Source: Leguminivora glycinivorella (taxonomy: Eukaryota; Arthropoda; Insecta; Lepidoptera; Tortricidae). From it: 64,000 bases of DNA. How positions within the stretch are numbered: position 1 is the stretch's first letter; the number at the start of each line of letters is the position of its first letter. Positions 21,456 through 31,627 of the stretch are shown piece by piece. The stretch lies in contig NC_062982.1 in assembly GCF_023078275.1 (NCBI RefSeq), positions 21,648,695-21,712,694 of the forward strand, given 5' to 3'. The notes below the pieces were generated by a model. The model worked only from the letters and a program-made list of their open reading frames with translations, made no database searches and was not told the origin of the DNA. The position numbers and the translations under genes were made by a program.

Positions 21456-21562
21456 TGCGAGGGACGTACCGTCAGGACACGTCTTCACGCACTCACACAT
21501 AGACAACTGTATGCTCAATGCTCCACCGACGGCTTGTCTGCTCTTATTAATAATTGATTCGG

Positions 21563-21880
21563 TGGGCCATTTTTTTCAAAGTTGTTCACCAAACTTATTT
21601 TTTGAATTTGGAAACTTTTATGTGGTTTCCACTCAGAATCGCGAGCTTTTTCAATTCTAAAAGGACAAAAAAATTGTCCCAAGGTTTTTTTCCCATTCCG
21701 TTACCATTTTTTCATACATTTTGTATGGCGGTATGGAAGGTTCGAAAATATGTATGGAAATCTTTGGACATTTTTTTTCTCCTATCAGGATCGAGAGACC
21801 TCGCGATTCTGAGTATTAATCGCGTAAAAATACCCATGTCACAAAAAAGTGGGGTGGACAACTTTGAAAAAAGGGCCCAT
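21563..21880. mobile_element. MITE family E, TGGGCC(A/C) ends
   Basis: The left end TGGGCCATTTTTTTCAAAGT and right end ACTTTGAAAAAAGGGCCCA are inverted. The interior is also palindromic around TCATACATTTTGTATGGCGG. A second copy is at 36876-37167. No ORF. Confidence 0.72.
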
Positions 21881-22104
21881 GTGATTGTGCTGGTGTGTAT
21901 GCTGTGCTCGTAACAATGGATTAGGTGACTAAGCGTGTTCCCCTTATGGCATTAACTGGAGTAGGCACGATTTTAGCAACCTATTCTAAACTGCAACGAA
22001 TGTTGTCGTTTCTGACTAAATAGCATTAAACGTAACATCACATGCAAGAATGGGCTGATTCTGATGTAGCTATCTGGGAAACCAATTTTGAATGTCGACC
22101 ACTG

Positions 22105-22257
22105 GGTGGCTAGCCGAATGGCACAATCCGCACAATCGCTCACGAAACGCTCACGAAACGAAGCGCTATCTCTATCGCGTTTGCGTATTGGCGCGACAGA
22201 GCCAGCGGCGTATCGCTTTCGTTTGGCGTCGGAGAAATGCCATTCGGCTACGGGGCC
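22105..22257. mobile_element. MITE family B copy
   Basis: Left end GGTGGCTAGCCGAATGGCA, right end TGCCATTCGGCTACGGGGCC. The core GCGCGACAGAGCCAGCGGCG matches 15182-15334. Confidence 0.78.
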
Positions 22258-22650
22258 AGGAGTTCATGAATTTCTTTCAAATAATATCTCCGCTACTAGC
22301 CATATTTTTTTCTAATAGAATTTGAGAGCGAGTGGTCAGTAACACTAGATAAGGTACAGCGGGACAATTTCGACTAGGGAGGACCAACGGAACTGATCCA
22401 TTATTAAATAAGTAGTGTTTTTAGGGTTCCGTAGTCAACTAGGAACCCTTATAGTTTCGCCATGTCTGTCTGTCCGTCCGTCCGTCCGCGGATAATCTCA
22501 GTAACCGTTAGCACTAGAAAGCTGAAATTTGGTACCAATATGTATGTTATGGACCAAGTGATAAATCGGGCACTATACATAATGCCCGGGCATTATGAAT
22601 AATGCCCATTGTGAGTGGGCAGTTTGATAATAACTATTCAAATAATTAAA

Positions 22651-23010
22651 TTGCCCGGGCATTATACATAATGCCCATCCTCTGTTGGGCAAAGTAATAA
22701 TAACACATCGAATAGCTGAATTTTGTCCGGGCATTATACATAATGCCCATCCTCAGTTGGGCAAAGTGATAATAACATATTGAATAGCTGAATTTTGCCC
22801 GGGCATTATACATAATGCCCATCCTCTGTTGGGCAAAGTAATAATACCACACCGAATAGCTGAATTTTGCCCGGGCATTATACATAATGCCCATCCTCTG
22901 TTGGGCAAAGTGATAATAACGTACCGAATAGCTGAATTTTGCCCGGGCATTATACATAGTGCCCATCCTCTGTTGGGCAAAGTAATAATAACACACCAAA
23001 TAACTGAATT
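22651..23010 (+). repeat. Five 72-bp tandem units
   Basis: Units start at 22651, 22723, 22795, 22867 and 22939, exactly 72 bp apart. Each holds a near-palindrome GGGCATTATACATAATGCCC, then TCCTCTGTTGGGCAAAGT and AATAGCTGAATTTTGCCC. Because 72 is a multiple of 3, a minus frame (22646-23131) stays open as a 24-residue repeat. This is a periodicity effect, not evidence for a protein. There are no unique spacers, so it is not a CRISPR array. Confidence 0.9.
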
Positions 23011-23019
23011 TTGCCCAAG

Positions 23020-23590
23020 AATAGAATTTTTTTATTTTATTTACACAAAGAAAATTACACAGTATGAGAATCCATACTAATATTATAAATGGGAAAGTGT
23101 CATAACGTCGGCGGCCTGCTGAACGGATCACCGAAATCTGGCTACCGCAGTCTCACCTCTCGACAACCTTTCAGCCACTCTTTAAGTGTTGCACTGTTGT
23201 CGCACCGTGTGTGCGGCCGTTTTGCAGGGCCCACTCAATGAGTTGGCAAGTCACCGCCTGTCTTTTACAATTGTGAGACTTTATTGTCAGGTGCCCGATA
23301 GTTTCCTCCCATAGCCCTCTATCCAGTTCATCCAACTTATAAAACAATAACCCATGACTTTAGCTCCCATTGTAGCACAAAAGTGCTGCACTGCAATAGT
23401 CTTTGCACCTGGCGGGGACCATCTACGGTTGTATCATATCATATTGTGCGCTCGGGGTGGTATCCGCCACGTGTATCCCTTGCCTTTAGATTAAAATGTC
23501 TTAAAAGGCCTCTGTGCTGTTGGCTTTGGCCCCCACGCATGCCTCCCAAAGGTCCACGCATGTCCACGATCCAGGGATATGCAAAAGACA
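23020..23590. other. Interruption of the 72-bp array
   Basis: Unrelated sequence separates the five-unit block from two further units. The words ACACC(A/G)AATAACTGAATTTTG are present on both sides (about 22991 and 23590), so the break lies within a repeat unit. It includes CATACTAATATTATAAATGG, a stretch also seen inverted near 26940. No gene recognised. Confidence 0.5.
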
Positions 23591-23607
23591 CACCGAATAA
23601 CTGAATT

Positions 23608-23740
23608 TTGCCCGGGCATTATACATAATGCCGATCCTCTGTTGGGCAAAGTGATAATAACATACCGAATAGCTCAATTTCGCCCGGGAATTATACACAA
23701 TGCCCGTCCTCTGTTGGGCAGAGTAATAATAAAACATGTA
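23608..23740 (+). repeat. Two further 72-bp units
   Basis: Units at 23608 and 23680 in phase with each other and matching the 22651-23010 array, slightly more diverged. Confidence 0.85.
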
Positions 23741-24244
23741 GCAAAGCTAATAGATGGATTGGCGCAGCTTCAGCAGACTTTCGTGCCGATCTGTTCAAGA
23801 GACCGTATGCAGTTTCATATCAAACTACAAAGGACACCGTCGCGAGCCGCCTGCAATGCCGTAGGACCTCTCGATGTCAAGGATGGCTAAGATAGGACTT
23901 ATAATCAATGATTTAGAGTTAAACGACAAGTCCGACATAGGCCGCAGATTAGAGCTCGCTTCGAGCCTTAGTGAGACATAGATGATGCCGGGGGAGGGCG
24001 AGAGCCATAAGGCAGAGCTACTGGTAAGCGCTATCATAAAAGTGTCCTTTCACGCATGGCAAAGATAGTGAAACGCCTAGTTTGTTTAGTAGGTATGACC
24101 AAGTGTCCCTTTTTCGCTAGGAGAGGGATAAATAGCACTTTAGGTGTCAAAAAGCAATTGTTAATAAACTTAGATGATGAACTAGCTCTGCAGAATGCGT
24201 ACGTAAATGCATGCTGTTCCTTTAAAAATATAAAAATCACTATA

Positions 24245-24450
24245 TGTATGCCTTTCAGATTTGAGGAGTTCTCCAGGATCCATCATCAGAACTGGATTCT
24301 AATAAAAATGAGACCAATCTGTATGCATATACATTCAATCAAAAAAAATGTCTAAATCGGTCCAGTAACGGCGGAGATATCGTGGAACAAATATAAAAAA
24401 AACAAACAAGTTGAGAACCACCTTCCTTGAGATTTAAGGGCGGCGGTTAA
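24245..24450 (+). repeat. LINE-type interspersed repeat
   Basis: Contains GATTTGAGGAGTTCTCCAGG, then AAATCGGTCCAGTAACGGCG, GAGATATCG and TTGAGAACCACCTTCCTT. It matches 10440-10730 and 9560-9692 and is probably an insertion in the host TIR element. Confidence 0.6.
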
Positions 24451-24514
24451 AAAGTATGCTTATTCAAGAAAGCGCAATTTACATTTCATTATTTGTTAGG
24501 AAACACCCAGTATA

Positions 24515-24870
24515 CTTATTAAACTTATTATCAAATTGCCCAACAACACGTAGCAGTACCATAATGTCCGGGCAATGTGATAAAAATGGCGTTCATGCAA
24601 ACTAGTTAAACTTTTTATCAAATTGCCCAACAATCACGTAGCAGTATCATAATGCCCGGTCAATGTGATAAAAAATGGCGTTCAGAAAAACCTGTTAAAC
24701 TTATTAACAAATTGCCCAACGATTACGTAGCAGTATCATAATGCCCGGGCAATGTGATAAAAAATGGCGTTCATGCAAACTTGTTAAATTTATTATCAAT
24801 TTGCCCAACGGTCACGTAGCATTATCATAATGACCGGGCAATGTGATAAAAAATGGCGTCTAGACAATGA
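24515..24870 (+). repeat. Four ~89-bp tandem units
   Basis: TTGCCCAAC recurs at about 24536, 24623, 24712 and 24801. Units carry ACGTAGCAGTATCATAATGC, CCGGGCAATGTGATAAAAAA and TGGCGTTCATGCAAAC. It shares several words with the 72-bp array at the other end of the element but has a different unit. Confidence 0.88.
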
Positions 24871-25369
24871 TTAATCACTTTGCCCAATACAGCTAGGCAT
24901 TATTCATAATGCCCGGGCATTATACATAATGCCCTTATTAATCACTTGGTCCATAACATGTATATCAATCACGCCAACAAAGTACAAAAATAAAAAATGG
25001 AAAAAAAATGTTTTATTAGGGGGGGTCCCCTACATGTAAAGTGGGGGCTGATATTTTTTTCCATTCCAACCCCAACGTGTGATATATTGTTGGATAGATA
25101 TTTAAAAATGAATAAGGGTTTACTAAGATCGTTTTTTGATAATATTAATATTTTCGGAAATAATCGCTCCTAAAGGAAAAAAAAGTGCGTCCCCCCCCTC
25201 TAACTTTTGAACCATATATTTAAAAATATGAAAAAAATCACAAAAGTAGAACTTTATAAAGACTTTCTAGGAAAATTGTTTTAGGTTCAGTAGTTTTTGA
25301 GAAAAATACGGAAAACTACGGAACCCTACACTGAGCGTGGCCCGACACGCTCTTGGCCGGTTTTTTTTA

Positions 25370-25490
25370 ATACTACGTCGGTGGCAAACAAGCATACGGA
25401 CCGCCTGATGGAAAGCGGTCACCGTAACCTATGGACGCCTGCAACTCAAGGAGTGTCACATACGCGTTGCCAACCCAATTAGTAAGTTGT
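25370..25490 (-). repeat. Interspersed repeat I
   Basis: On the minus strand: AACGCGTATGTGACACTCC, TTGAGTTGCAGGCGTCCATA, GGTTACGGTGACCGCTTTCC, then CACCGACGTAGTATTAAAAA. Related copies lie at 37575-37690 and 55600-55715. Probably a LINE or SINE tail. Confidence 0.6.
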
Positions 25491-26965
25491 CCACTGGTTC
25501 TACATATATGGCACGCATGTTCAGTGGATACACGTGGAACTCAAATTAATAGTGTAAAAATGGAAAAAATGGATCAGTTACAATTGCCCCCAGTCGGGAT
25601 TTGCCCCGCTGTACCTTATCTGTAGATTATTTTTCAACAGAAATAATAACATTTTACCGTTTTCTGCACACTTTCGAATGGCGAAAAATAGTGCGTTCGA
25701 ATTTCAAACATCGGTCCCTTGTTTCAGTTTGAATTTTGTTTTACGTACATACAGAAACAAACACAAACATAAATTAGGGTAATTATTAAATTTAGGGTAA
25801 GCATTATTTAGAATTATAGCAACTTAAGAACGGTACATAGCTTTGTAAAAAATGAGCGCTGTCTCGCCAACAAACTGCATGAGCAGTTTGGCGAGAAACT
25901 TTAAAAATGTAAAATGTATGTTACCTTTAAATAAATAAATTAAAAAAAAAAAACGTTTGTAACATTTGTATTCCCAAAAGAAGCAATAAAGGGGTTAAAA
26001 TAATAAAATTGAGAGTTGTTTTTACGCCACAAATAACAGTACCAGTGGCGGCTGGTGAAAATTTCTGCTAGGCAACACTGAGCAAAAAGAAACCTGCCTT
26101 AACCTTAGGTACTCTACTAGTAATCAATTTTAGGCAAGCCGGTGGGAATCGGCTTGTATGGACCAGCCGCTGCTGGTAGGTACAACGATACAAGGGTGGA
26201 AAAAAGGAAACTCCAAACGAGTGTCGATGAATTAAAATCGACAAGTTACGAATTCTCTCTTCGCACGTATATTGTACAGTCAATCATTTTGAATCCTAGG
26301 CCACTGTAGAACCTTTTCACAGTCAACGTTAGAAGTGCCTTCTATGGCCAATAATACACGGTGTCAATGAGACAGGGTTGTAGTGGCCTAAATTGGTTGG
26401 GCCCTCTGAAGTTTCGACATAGGAACGTAAAGTACCACTTTTCTCACTAATGCGATAAAGTAGCACCATACTGTATAACGTCGTATTTTATATGTCTTTT
26501 TTTATTTTCCTTAGTAACTAGCTATTGCTAGCTTTAGCTTTATGTTCGAAAATTGCGGAATGGTCCATACAAACTTCTACTCTCCATTTAAGGGAAGTGG
26601 GGGGTTAGAGAGAGACAAAAAGTAGCATACATATGTCACTTTCCATCCCTTCAACTATCTCGTTAAAAATTCACGTAAATTCATCGATCCGTTTCTGGGG
26701 TATTCCACGAGAATGTCGCCTACGACATGTAATTCTTCTAATAATTCTGAAGACGCTAAGAAAGAGAAGTTGTGTCTGACAACTTTTCATGACTTGGTTA
26801 ACCAGTTGGCAGTATTTTCTCGAGCTTTACGGATTTGGTTGATATAGCTGCCATACAAGGCAAAAGCATGTCGTAAACGACTCTCGTGGAATCCTCCTTC
26901 TCCGTGAAAGTCGTAGACAAACAACAGACACACACTCTTTCCCATTTACAATATTAGTATGGATA
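25491..26965. other. Unassigned stretch
   Basis: AT-rich and non-coding. 25830-25955 ends in an AAATAAATAAATTAAAAAA tail and looks like a LINE 3' end. 26200-26285 and 26420-26500 share words (CGAGTGTCGATGAATTAAAA, AGTTACGAATTCTCTCTTCG) with the palindromic element at 61995-62620. No gene is supported. Confidence 0.45.
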
Positions 26966-26977
26966 AGATTAAAACCA

Positions 26978-27114
26978 TGTCACAGTTTCGTTTTCTTTCA
27001 ACCCCTTATTTGCCAAGAGTAGCACTGAAACCTGAGTAGTTTCATGTGCTCTGCCTACCCCTTCATGGGACACAGGCGTGATTGTATGTATGTATGTATG
27101 TATGTATGTATGTA
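26978..27114 (+). mobile_element. 5'-truncated retroposon C, first of two in one target
   Basis: Carries the 3' half of the C unit (TTTCTTTCAACCCC to the TATG tail). It is flanked by GATTAAAACCA at 26967-26977 and 27115-27125. A 5' truncation with an 11-bp duplication is a target-primed reverse-transcription product. Confidence 0.82.
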
Positions 27115-27125
27115 GATTAAAACCA

Positions 27126-27204
27126 CTGAGGCACTGTAGCTTTAGTAGTTTCATGTGGTCTGCCTACCCCTTTAAGGGATACAGGCGTGATTGTATGTAT
27201 GTAA
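27126..27204 (+). mobile_element. 5'-truncated retroposon C, second in the same target
   Basis: A still shorter C copy (from CTTTAGTAGTTTCATGTGG to a TATG tail). It lies between GATTAAAACCA at 27115-27125 and a third GATTAAAACCA at 27205-27215. The same 11-bp target was therefore used twice. Confidence 0.8.
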
Positions 27205-27226
27205 GATTAAAACCATAACTTCAGAT

Positions 27227-27615
27227 TAGGGATGTTACGAATATTTGCATTCGCATTCGCATATGCGAAAGATTCGTATTCTTTTAAACATTTGCATTGA
27301 CATTCGCATTCGCTTCAAACGATGCGAATGTTTTGCGAATGCGAATATGTGCAAGTCGCAGCTTGTTCCTCGCCCGCGCCGGCCGCTCCAATTGCAACTT
27401 GTCGACTGTCGACTCGCGCATGCGCAGATAGCTCAAATTCGTACGGCGTAAAGTTTGTACTCGGAATTTTGACCAATATGATTGCTTGGTTTTTATTTTG
27501 GTTTTTTATGAAATTCAGCGATATTCGCATTCGCATTCGCACATTCGCATTCTGAATATTCGCATTCGCATTCGCATTCGCGAATGTGACACATGCGAAA
27601 TTCGTGACATCCCTA
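27227..27615. mobile_element. hAT-like MITE built on GCATTC/GAATGC words, 8-bp TSD
   Basis: The left end TAGGGATGTTACGAATATT and right end AATTCGTGACATCCCTA are inverted repeats. The flanks CTTCAGAT at 27219-27226 and 27616-27623 are an 8-bp duplication. A TAGGGATGT terminus is typical of hAT MITEs. Both subterminal parts carry runs of GCATTC in either orientation. Short frames inside are by-products of these runs. Confidence 0.85.
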
Positions 27616-27809
27616 CTTCAGATCAGAATCAGCCCAGTGTCAACACGGCTGCAGTTTGCACATACGGCCTGCAAGCTGGTAATAAACATAGAATGCATGC
27701 GGCTGATTCTACATTACATTTTAACTGGTGTTAGTTGTATGTACACATACTTAGTTTTATTTTAATTCATTGAATGGAGATAATATTGTCTTCGATTACG
27801 ATAGTTACT

Positions 27810-28390
27810 CATGAAATAAAACTATGGAAACGGATTAAATAGCGTATAATGACAAACATACATACAAACACGCCTGTATCCTATAAAGGGGTAGGCAGAG
27901 CACATGAGCACATTCTATTAAAGAATTTCTCTCCGATTCTGAATTGTAGAATATCATTAAGATTAGGTTTAGTCTCAGGTCTTATTTGTTTAATATTTGC
28001 TGCATGCTCAATCGCCACAAAAAAAATATTTGTATGCCTACAGGCAAAGCAAAGCGACACTGACACAACTCCATGTAAGATCTATATGTACCTATGTTTA
28101 CAAATAAAATATTTATGATTTATGAAACTACTAAAGCTTCAGTGCCACTCTTGGGGTTGAAAGAAAACGAAACTGTGACATTGCAGTGACAGGTTGCCAG
28201 CCTCTCGCCTACGCCACAATTTAACCCATATCCCATAGTCGCCTTGTACGACACCCACGGGAAGAAAGGGGGTAGTGAAATTTTTAACCCGTCACCACAC
28301 AGGCGTATAATGAATTTACAATTAATCCCGACGTTAAGAACACTTTACAGCATTCGTGGTCAACGGGTGACTGAGGAAATATTACAATGT
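27810..28390 (-). mobile_element. Penelope-like terminal fragment split by retroposon C
   Basis: The left part (27810-27852) has ATAAAACTATGGAAACGG and GCGTATAATGA. The right part resumes at 28303 with GCGTATAATGA, then CCCGACGTTAAGAACAC and CATTCGTGGTC. This is the signature seen at 7331-7440 and 34808. It carries no coding sequence. Confidence 0.65.
27853..28302 (-). mobile_element. Retroposon C inserted in the Penelope fragment, 11-bp TSD
   Basis: GCGTATAATGA flanks both sides (27842-27852, 28303-28313). The unit is a minus-strand C copy that starts CTGTGTGGTGACGGGTT and ends in a CATA-type tail at the left. About 200 bp of unrelated AT-rich sequence interrupts it between about 27910 and 28115, at a GAGCACATGA point where other copies are continuous. 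Confidence 0.8.
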
Positions 28391-28511
28391 GCAAAAGCTA
28401 CCCACATACAAGAAATATTATTGGAATATGGAGATGTTTTTAGGTAAATATTTTTTTTTACGTTTTTATAATTTGTTTGTTTTTTACGTTTTTATAATTT
28501 CAACTAATCAA

Positions 28512-28625
28512 AGCCGGCCTAGCCGAAATTTATACAATCGCTGACGCTAGACGCCGATCGAAATGCAGTCTGTCTCTGTCGCGCCAATACGGAAGAGCGA
28601 TAGAGATAGCTAGCTACGATAACGA
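28512..28625. mobile_element. MITE family B relative
   Basis: Starts GCCGGCCTAGCCGAA; the core has AAATGCAGTCTGTCTCTGTC and CGCGCCAATACGGAAGAGCG. The same arrangement is at 61897-61985. Confidence 0.55.
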
Positions 28626-28726
28626 TATTATCGTAAACGTTTGTACAAGTGGCGTAGCGTTTGTGCTTAATTAGTATTTTGAAACAGTCAAAATCGATTG
28701 TCATAATTTCTTCTTTCTTTGTTTAA

Positions 28727-28888
28727 CTGGCTGTCCTCCCTCATCGCACTGGATTCTTGTCCAACTCGTTCAGCTGTCAGGCAATTCGTCTATGGAATGC
28801 CCTCCCTCTGCCTATCAGGCAAGCTCAGAGTAAACTCTCTTTTAAAAGCAAGTTGCGTAAGCACTTATTTGCAAACATTCGAAATTAA
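28727..28888 (+). pseudogene. LINE ORF2 C-terminus
   Basis: A 54-codon frame ending in TAA at 28886-28888 with the typical LINE end: FSCQAIRLWNALPLPIRQAQ, then SKLSFKSKLRKHLFANIRN. A 3' UTR follows, is interrupted by the TIR element at 28970-30930, and resumes to a (TAAA)n tail near 31170. EN and RT are absent. Confidence 0.78.
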
Positions 28889-29639
28889 AGTCTACTTGAT
28901 GTCTCGTACTAGGTACATTTATTTATTTATGTATGTGTATTTTATTTATATATTTGTATTATACTAATATGGGTACGTATCACAATGTCTAAAGTTAAAA
29001 AACTTAACGTTAAATGGCCTACGTTCAAAATACCTAAAATCAAAATACATAATGGTATTTTGACCGAAATTCAAAATACCTAAAGTTTAAAAAGGTGCAT
29101 ATTATAATGTCTAAAATAAAAAAACTAACGTTAAATGACCTACGTTCAAAATACCTAAACTTAAAAAACTAACGTTAAATGACCTACGTTCAAAATACCT
29201 AAAATCGAAATACCTAATGATTAAATCCGAAAAGCAAAAATGTCTAATAAATGGGGCTTAAATAACCGGTTTACCCTTGAATCGTCGACTGACAATTAAT
29301 CGAATATTATTTCAAAGACAACGTGAACTGTCGAATGATCATGATCATATCGTAGAATGATCGATACAAGTCAAATTAAACCGAGGACTTTTATTTCGTA
29401 GATAACTTATTTCGAGTATACTTTATATCGTGGTATTTTGTATTGTGTTTTTTCATTTCATTTTGTTTTACATTAAATAAAATTTATTACGCATAATATT
29501 ATTTCAATTTTGTATACCTATTTCAATTGTTAATTTTTCTAAAATTGTACAATTTGTAAATTATTTGTTTTTATGTTTGGTCACAACTAACCTAACCTTC
29601 TTCTAACCTAACCTAAACCTATTTTAAAGGTCGTACGTT

Positions 29640-29925
29640 GATGTGTAGGGTCGCAGTTCTAATCTAACCTAAACCTACTCTGTAAGCCGTTCTTTTCTGT
29701 GTGATCGCAGTTCTAACCTAACCTAAACCTACTCTGTAAACTGATTGTTTTTGTGTGTGGTCACAGTTCTAACCTAACTTAAACCTACTCTGTAAACTGT
29801 TTGTTTTTGTGTGTGCTCACAGTTCTAATTAACCTAACCTAAACCTACTTTAAAAGCCGTTCGTTGTTGTGTAAGGTCGGAGTTCTAACCTAACCTAAAC
29901 CTACTCTAATATAGAATTGAAACCA
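29640..29925 (+). repeat. Tandem ~56-60-bp units with CCTAACCTAAACC
   Basis: AGTTCTAA recurs at about 29655, 29709, 29765, 29821 and 29881. Each unit has CTAACCTAACCTAAACCTAC, then CTGTAAACTG-like and GTGTGGTCACAG-like parts. CCTAACC resembles the insect telomeric unit (TTAGG)n, but it appears here only as short patches inside a longer unit. Confidence 0.8.
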
Positions 29926-30400
29926 ATCTGGGTACTTCTATTTGGTATACCTTTAATTGGCCGAAACGATTTTCGCATAACAGACTTCGCATAATCGATT
30001 TTCGACGAATGTTAATTTGGCAGAAAACTTATTTGGTATATTAAACTTACTTATATAGTATAAAATAATACTAATATTACTTTGTCCGAAAATAAGTTAG
30101 CATAATACTTTTTACGCCGATTGCTTTTTATGAATAAAATTGATTTTCATAATTGTATTTGGCATATTTCTTAAAATCAGAATAACCACTAATAAGTACT
30201 AAATGCAGTCAGGAGAGTCTGTTAGGTTAGGTTAGAACAGCGACCTCAAAAAATACAATATTTTGTTAAGAATGCACGAATGTCGGTTAGATTAGAACTG
30301 CAACATCAATATAGTGTCCTTGTGTTCACGACTTTTCGCATACGCAAAACCAGCCACGTAAACTTTGTAACCACCTTTTTGAGTTTTAAGTACATTAATA

Positions 30401-30536
30401 AGGTGCATTAGGGTAATTCTGAAAGTCGTCTAATTACGAAAGTCGCATAAAAATCGCCATTATTTCCATCATATCAAGATTCCTCTTTCGGAATTACCAG
30501 AGAGTTTCTGTCATTCGGAATTACCCGAATGCACCT
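30401..30536. mobile_element. Palindromic MITE nested in the TIR element, TA flanks
   Basis: The left end AGGTGCATTAGGGTAATTC and right end GAATTACCCGAATGCACCT are inverted. TA is present at 30399-30400 and 30537-30538. 136 bp, non-coding. Confidence 0.72.
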
Positions 30537-30936
30537 TACTTTGTTTAGATATTTTTACGTATGAATGAATATCTCATCATTGTGCAATCTATAATGGCTG
30601 ACAGAAAATAATTAAACTTTGTTCAATATATACCCTCTTTTACGCTCGCGGAACCTACCCTACTACTTCGGTATTTTGACCGGTTAATCATTTTAGGTAT
30701 TTCGACCATAGGGTATTTCAAATGTTGGTGTATAAAATTTAGGTGACATAGTTTTTGGTATTTCAAACATTAGGTATTTAGTCCAATAGGTATTTTAAAT
30801 TTCGGTAATTCGTGCGTAGGTGTAACTTGCTTAGGTATTTAAAATCATTAGGTATTTTGATTTTAGGTATTTTGAACGTAGGTCATTTAACGTTAGGTTT
30901 TTTAATTTTAGACATTGTGATACGTACCCACTAATA

Positions 30937-31175
30937 TATATGTAGGTTTATTTATTGTATTTGTGTATGTTTATTTTATAATAGTAGGTATCGACTTGTA
31001 TTTAATCATTACAATCTCATACTGGCTCTATAATATTGTGCACCAAACTAACTATCTCTGTTTTGCCCAATGGTTGACTGGTAGAGAATGCATTAAGGCG
31101 TTATTAAGTCCGCCATTTGTACTTTTTATTGATAATTTGTGCAATAAAGTTTAAATAAATAAATAAATAAATAAT
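30937..31175 (+). repeat. LINE 3' UTR, downstream half
   Basis: Continues the LINE tail from 28889-28969. It contains CCCAATGGTTGACTGGTAGA and ATGCATTAAGGCGTTA, and ends AATAAAGTTTAAATAAATAA with (TAAA)n. This box order is a common lepidopteran LINE 3' end. Confidence 0.68.
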
Positions 31176-31528
31176 TCCTTATATGGTGATGGTATTCCTT
31201 CTATTAAAAGTTTTCCAAACGACCCCGTTAAATATTAGCGTATACGTAAAAAACTACAAACATATTTTAACTTTTTACCAACCCTTTGTAGCGTACTATT
31301 TTTCATTACCGAAATGAACGCTGATTAATTTCGGTGAAGAAAATAACATTTTACAAGCGGCATTGTTTTATGTTTTAATTTTGTTCGATAATATTGTTAA
31401 CAAAATAGTTTAGCTGTTTCGTTAAAGAATAAAAATAATCGTATTTTACCACGGATATAAAGATTACGAAACTAGGTACAAAACTACCAATCGATATTAT
31501 TTTATATCCATACCAGCACACCGTAGCA

Positions 31529-31627
31529 TGGTCGCGCGATAGACGATAAAATATCAGGCCGTCCCTATCGCACTATTAGTAAGTGCGAGAGGGACGGCCA
31601 GATGTTTTATCATTTATCGCGCGACCA
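31529..31627. mobile_element. 99-bp palindromic MITE
   Basis: TGGTCGCGCGATAGACGATA at the left pairs with TATCGCGCGACCA at the right. The inner GGCCGTCCCTATCGCA pairs with TGCGAGAGGGACGGCC. Almost the whole element is one hairpin. Confidence 0.72.

Larger units (their letters stand above)
22546..24957. mobile_element. TIR element with subterminal 72-bp and 89-bp arrays, 6-bp TSD
   Basis: The left end GTTATGGACCAAGTGAT and right end ATCACTTGGTCCATAAC are perfect inverted repeats. ATGTAT flanks both sides (22540-22545 and 24958-24963). Just inside both ends is an inverted ATTATACATAATGCCC / GGGCATTATGAATAATGCCC block. Then follow arrays of 72 bp (left) and ~89 bp (right), sharing the words TTGCCC, CATAATGCCCGGGCA and GTGATAA. 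The centre (23740-24500) holds unrelated sequence and a LINE-type repeat. No transposase. A 6-bp duplication does not fit hAT (8), Tc1/mariner (TA), Harbinger (3) or piggyBac (TTAA); the family is open. Confidence 0.82.
22422..25375 (+). mobile_element. Common GGTTCCGTA-type repeat, split by a 2.4 kb insertion
   Basis: The left part starts AGGGTTCCGTAGTCAACTAG and carries CTGTCTGTCCGTCCGTCCG. The right part resumes at 24964 and ends ACTACGGAACCCTACACTGA, then GACACGCTCTTGGCCGG and a T-run. Such units are very common in lepidopteran genomes. The interruption (22546-24957) has its own TIRs and target duplication, so the order of events is clear. No coding capacity is visible. Confidence 0.65.
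28970..30930. mobile_element. TIR element with AATACCTAA words, 6-bp TSD
   Basis: The left end TGGGTACGTATCACAATGTC and right end GACATTGTGATACGTACCCA are perfect inverted repeats, and imperfect inversion continues. CTAATA flanks both sides (28964-28969, 30931-30936). About 250 bp at each end is made of variants of CAAAATACCTAA and TACGTTCAAAATACCTA (left) or TTAGGTATTT and GGTATTTTGAACGTAGGTCA (right). Inside are CCTAACCTAAACC-bearing tandem units (29640-29925), inverted GGTTAGGTTAG copies near 30222 and 30285, and a MITE (30401-30536). No ORF. It sits in a LINE 3' region. Confidence 0.85.

Noticed and set aside
22651..23740. CRISPR-like array of regular repeats
   Set aside because: The 72-bp units are direct tandem repeats with no unique spacers, in an animal genome and inside a TIR element.
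29580..29925. Telomeric repeat tract
   Set aside because: CCTAACC occurs only in short patches within ~56-60-bp units inside a TIR element, not as a pure (TTAGG)n tract.
28970..30930. Helitron
   Set aside because: Clear inverted ends and a 6-bp target duplication are incompatible with Helitron insertion, which lacks both.
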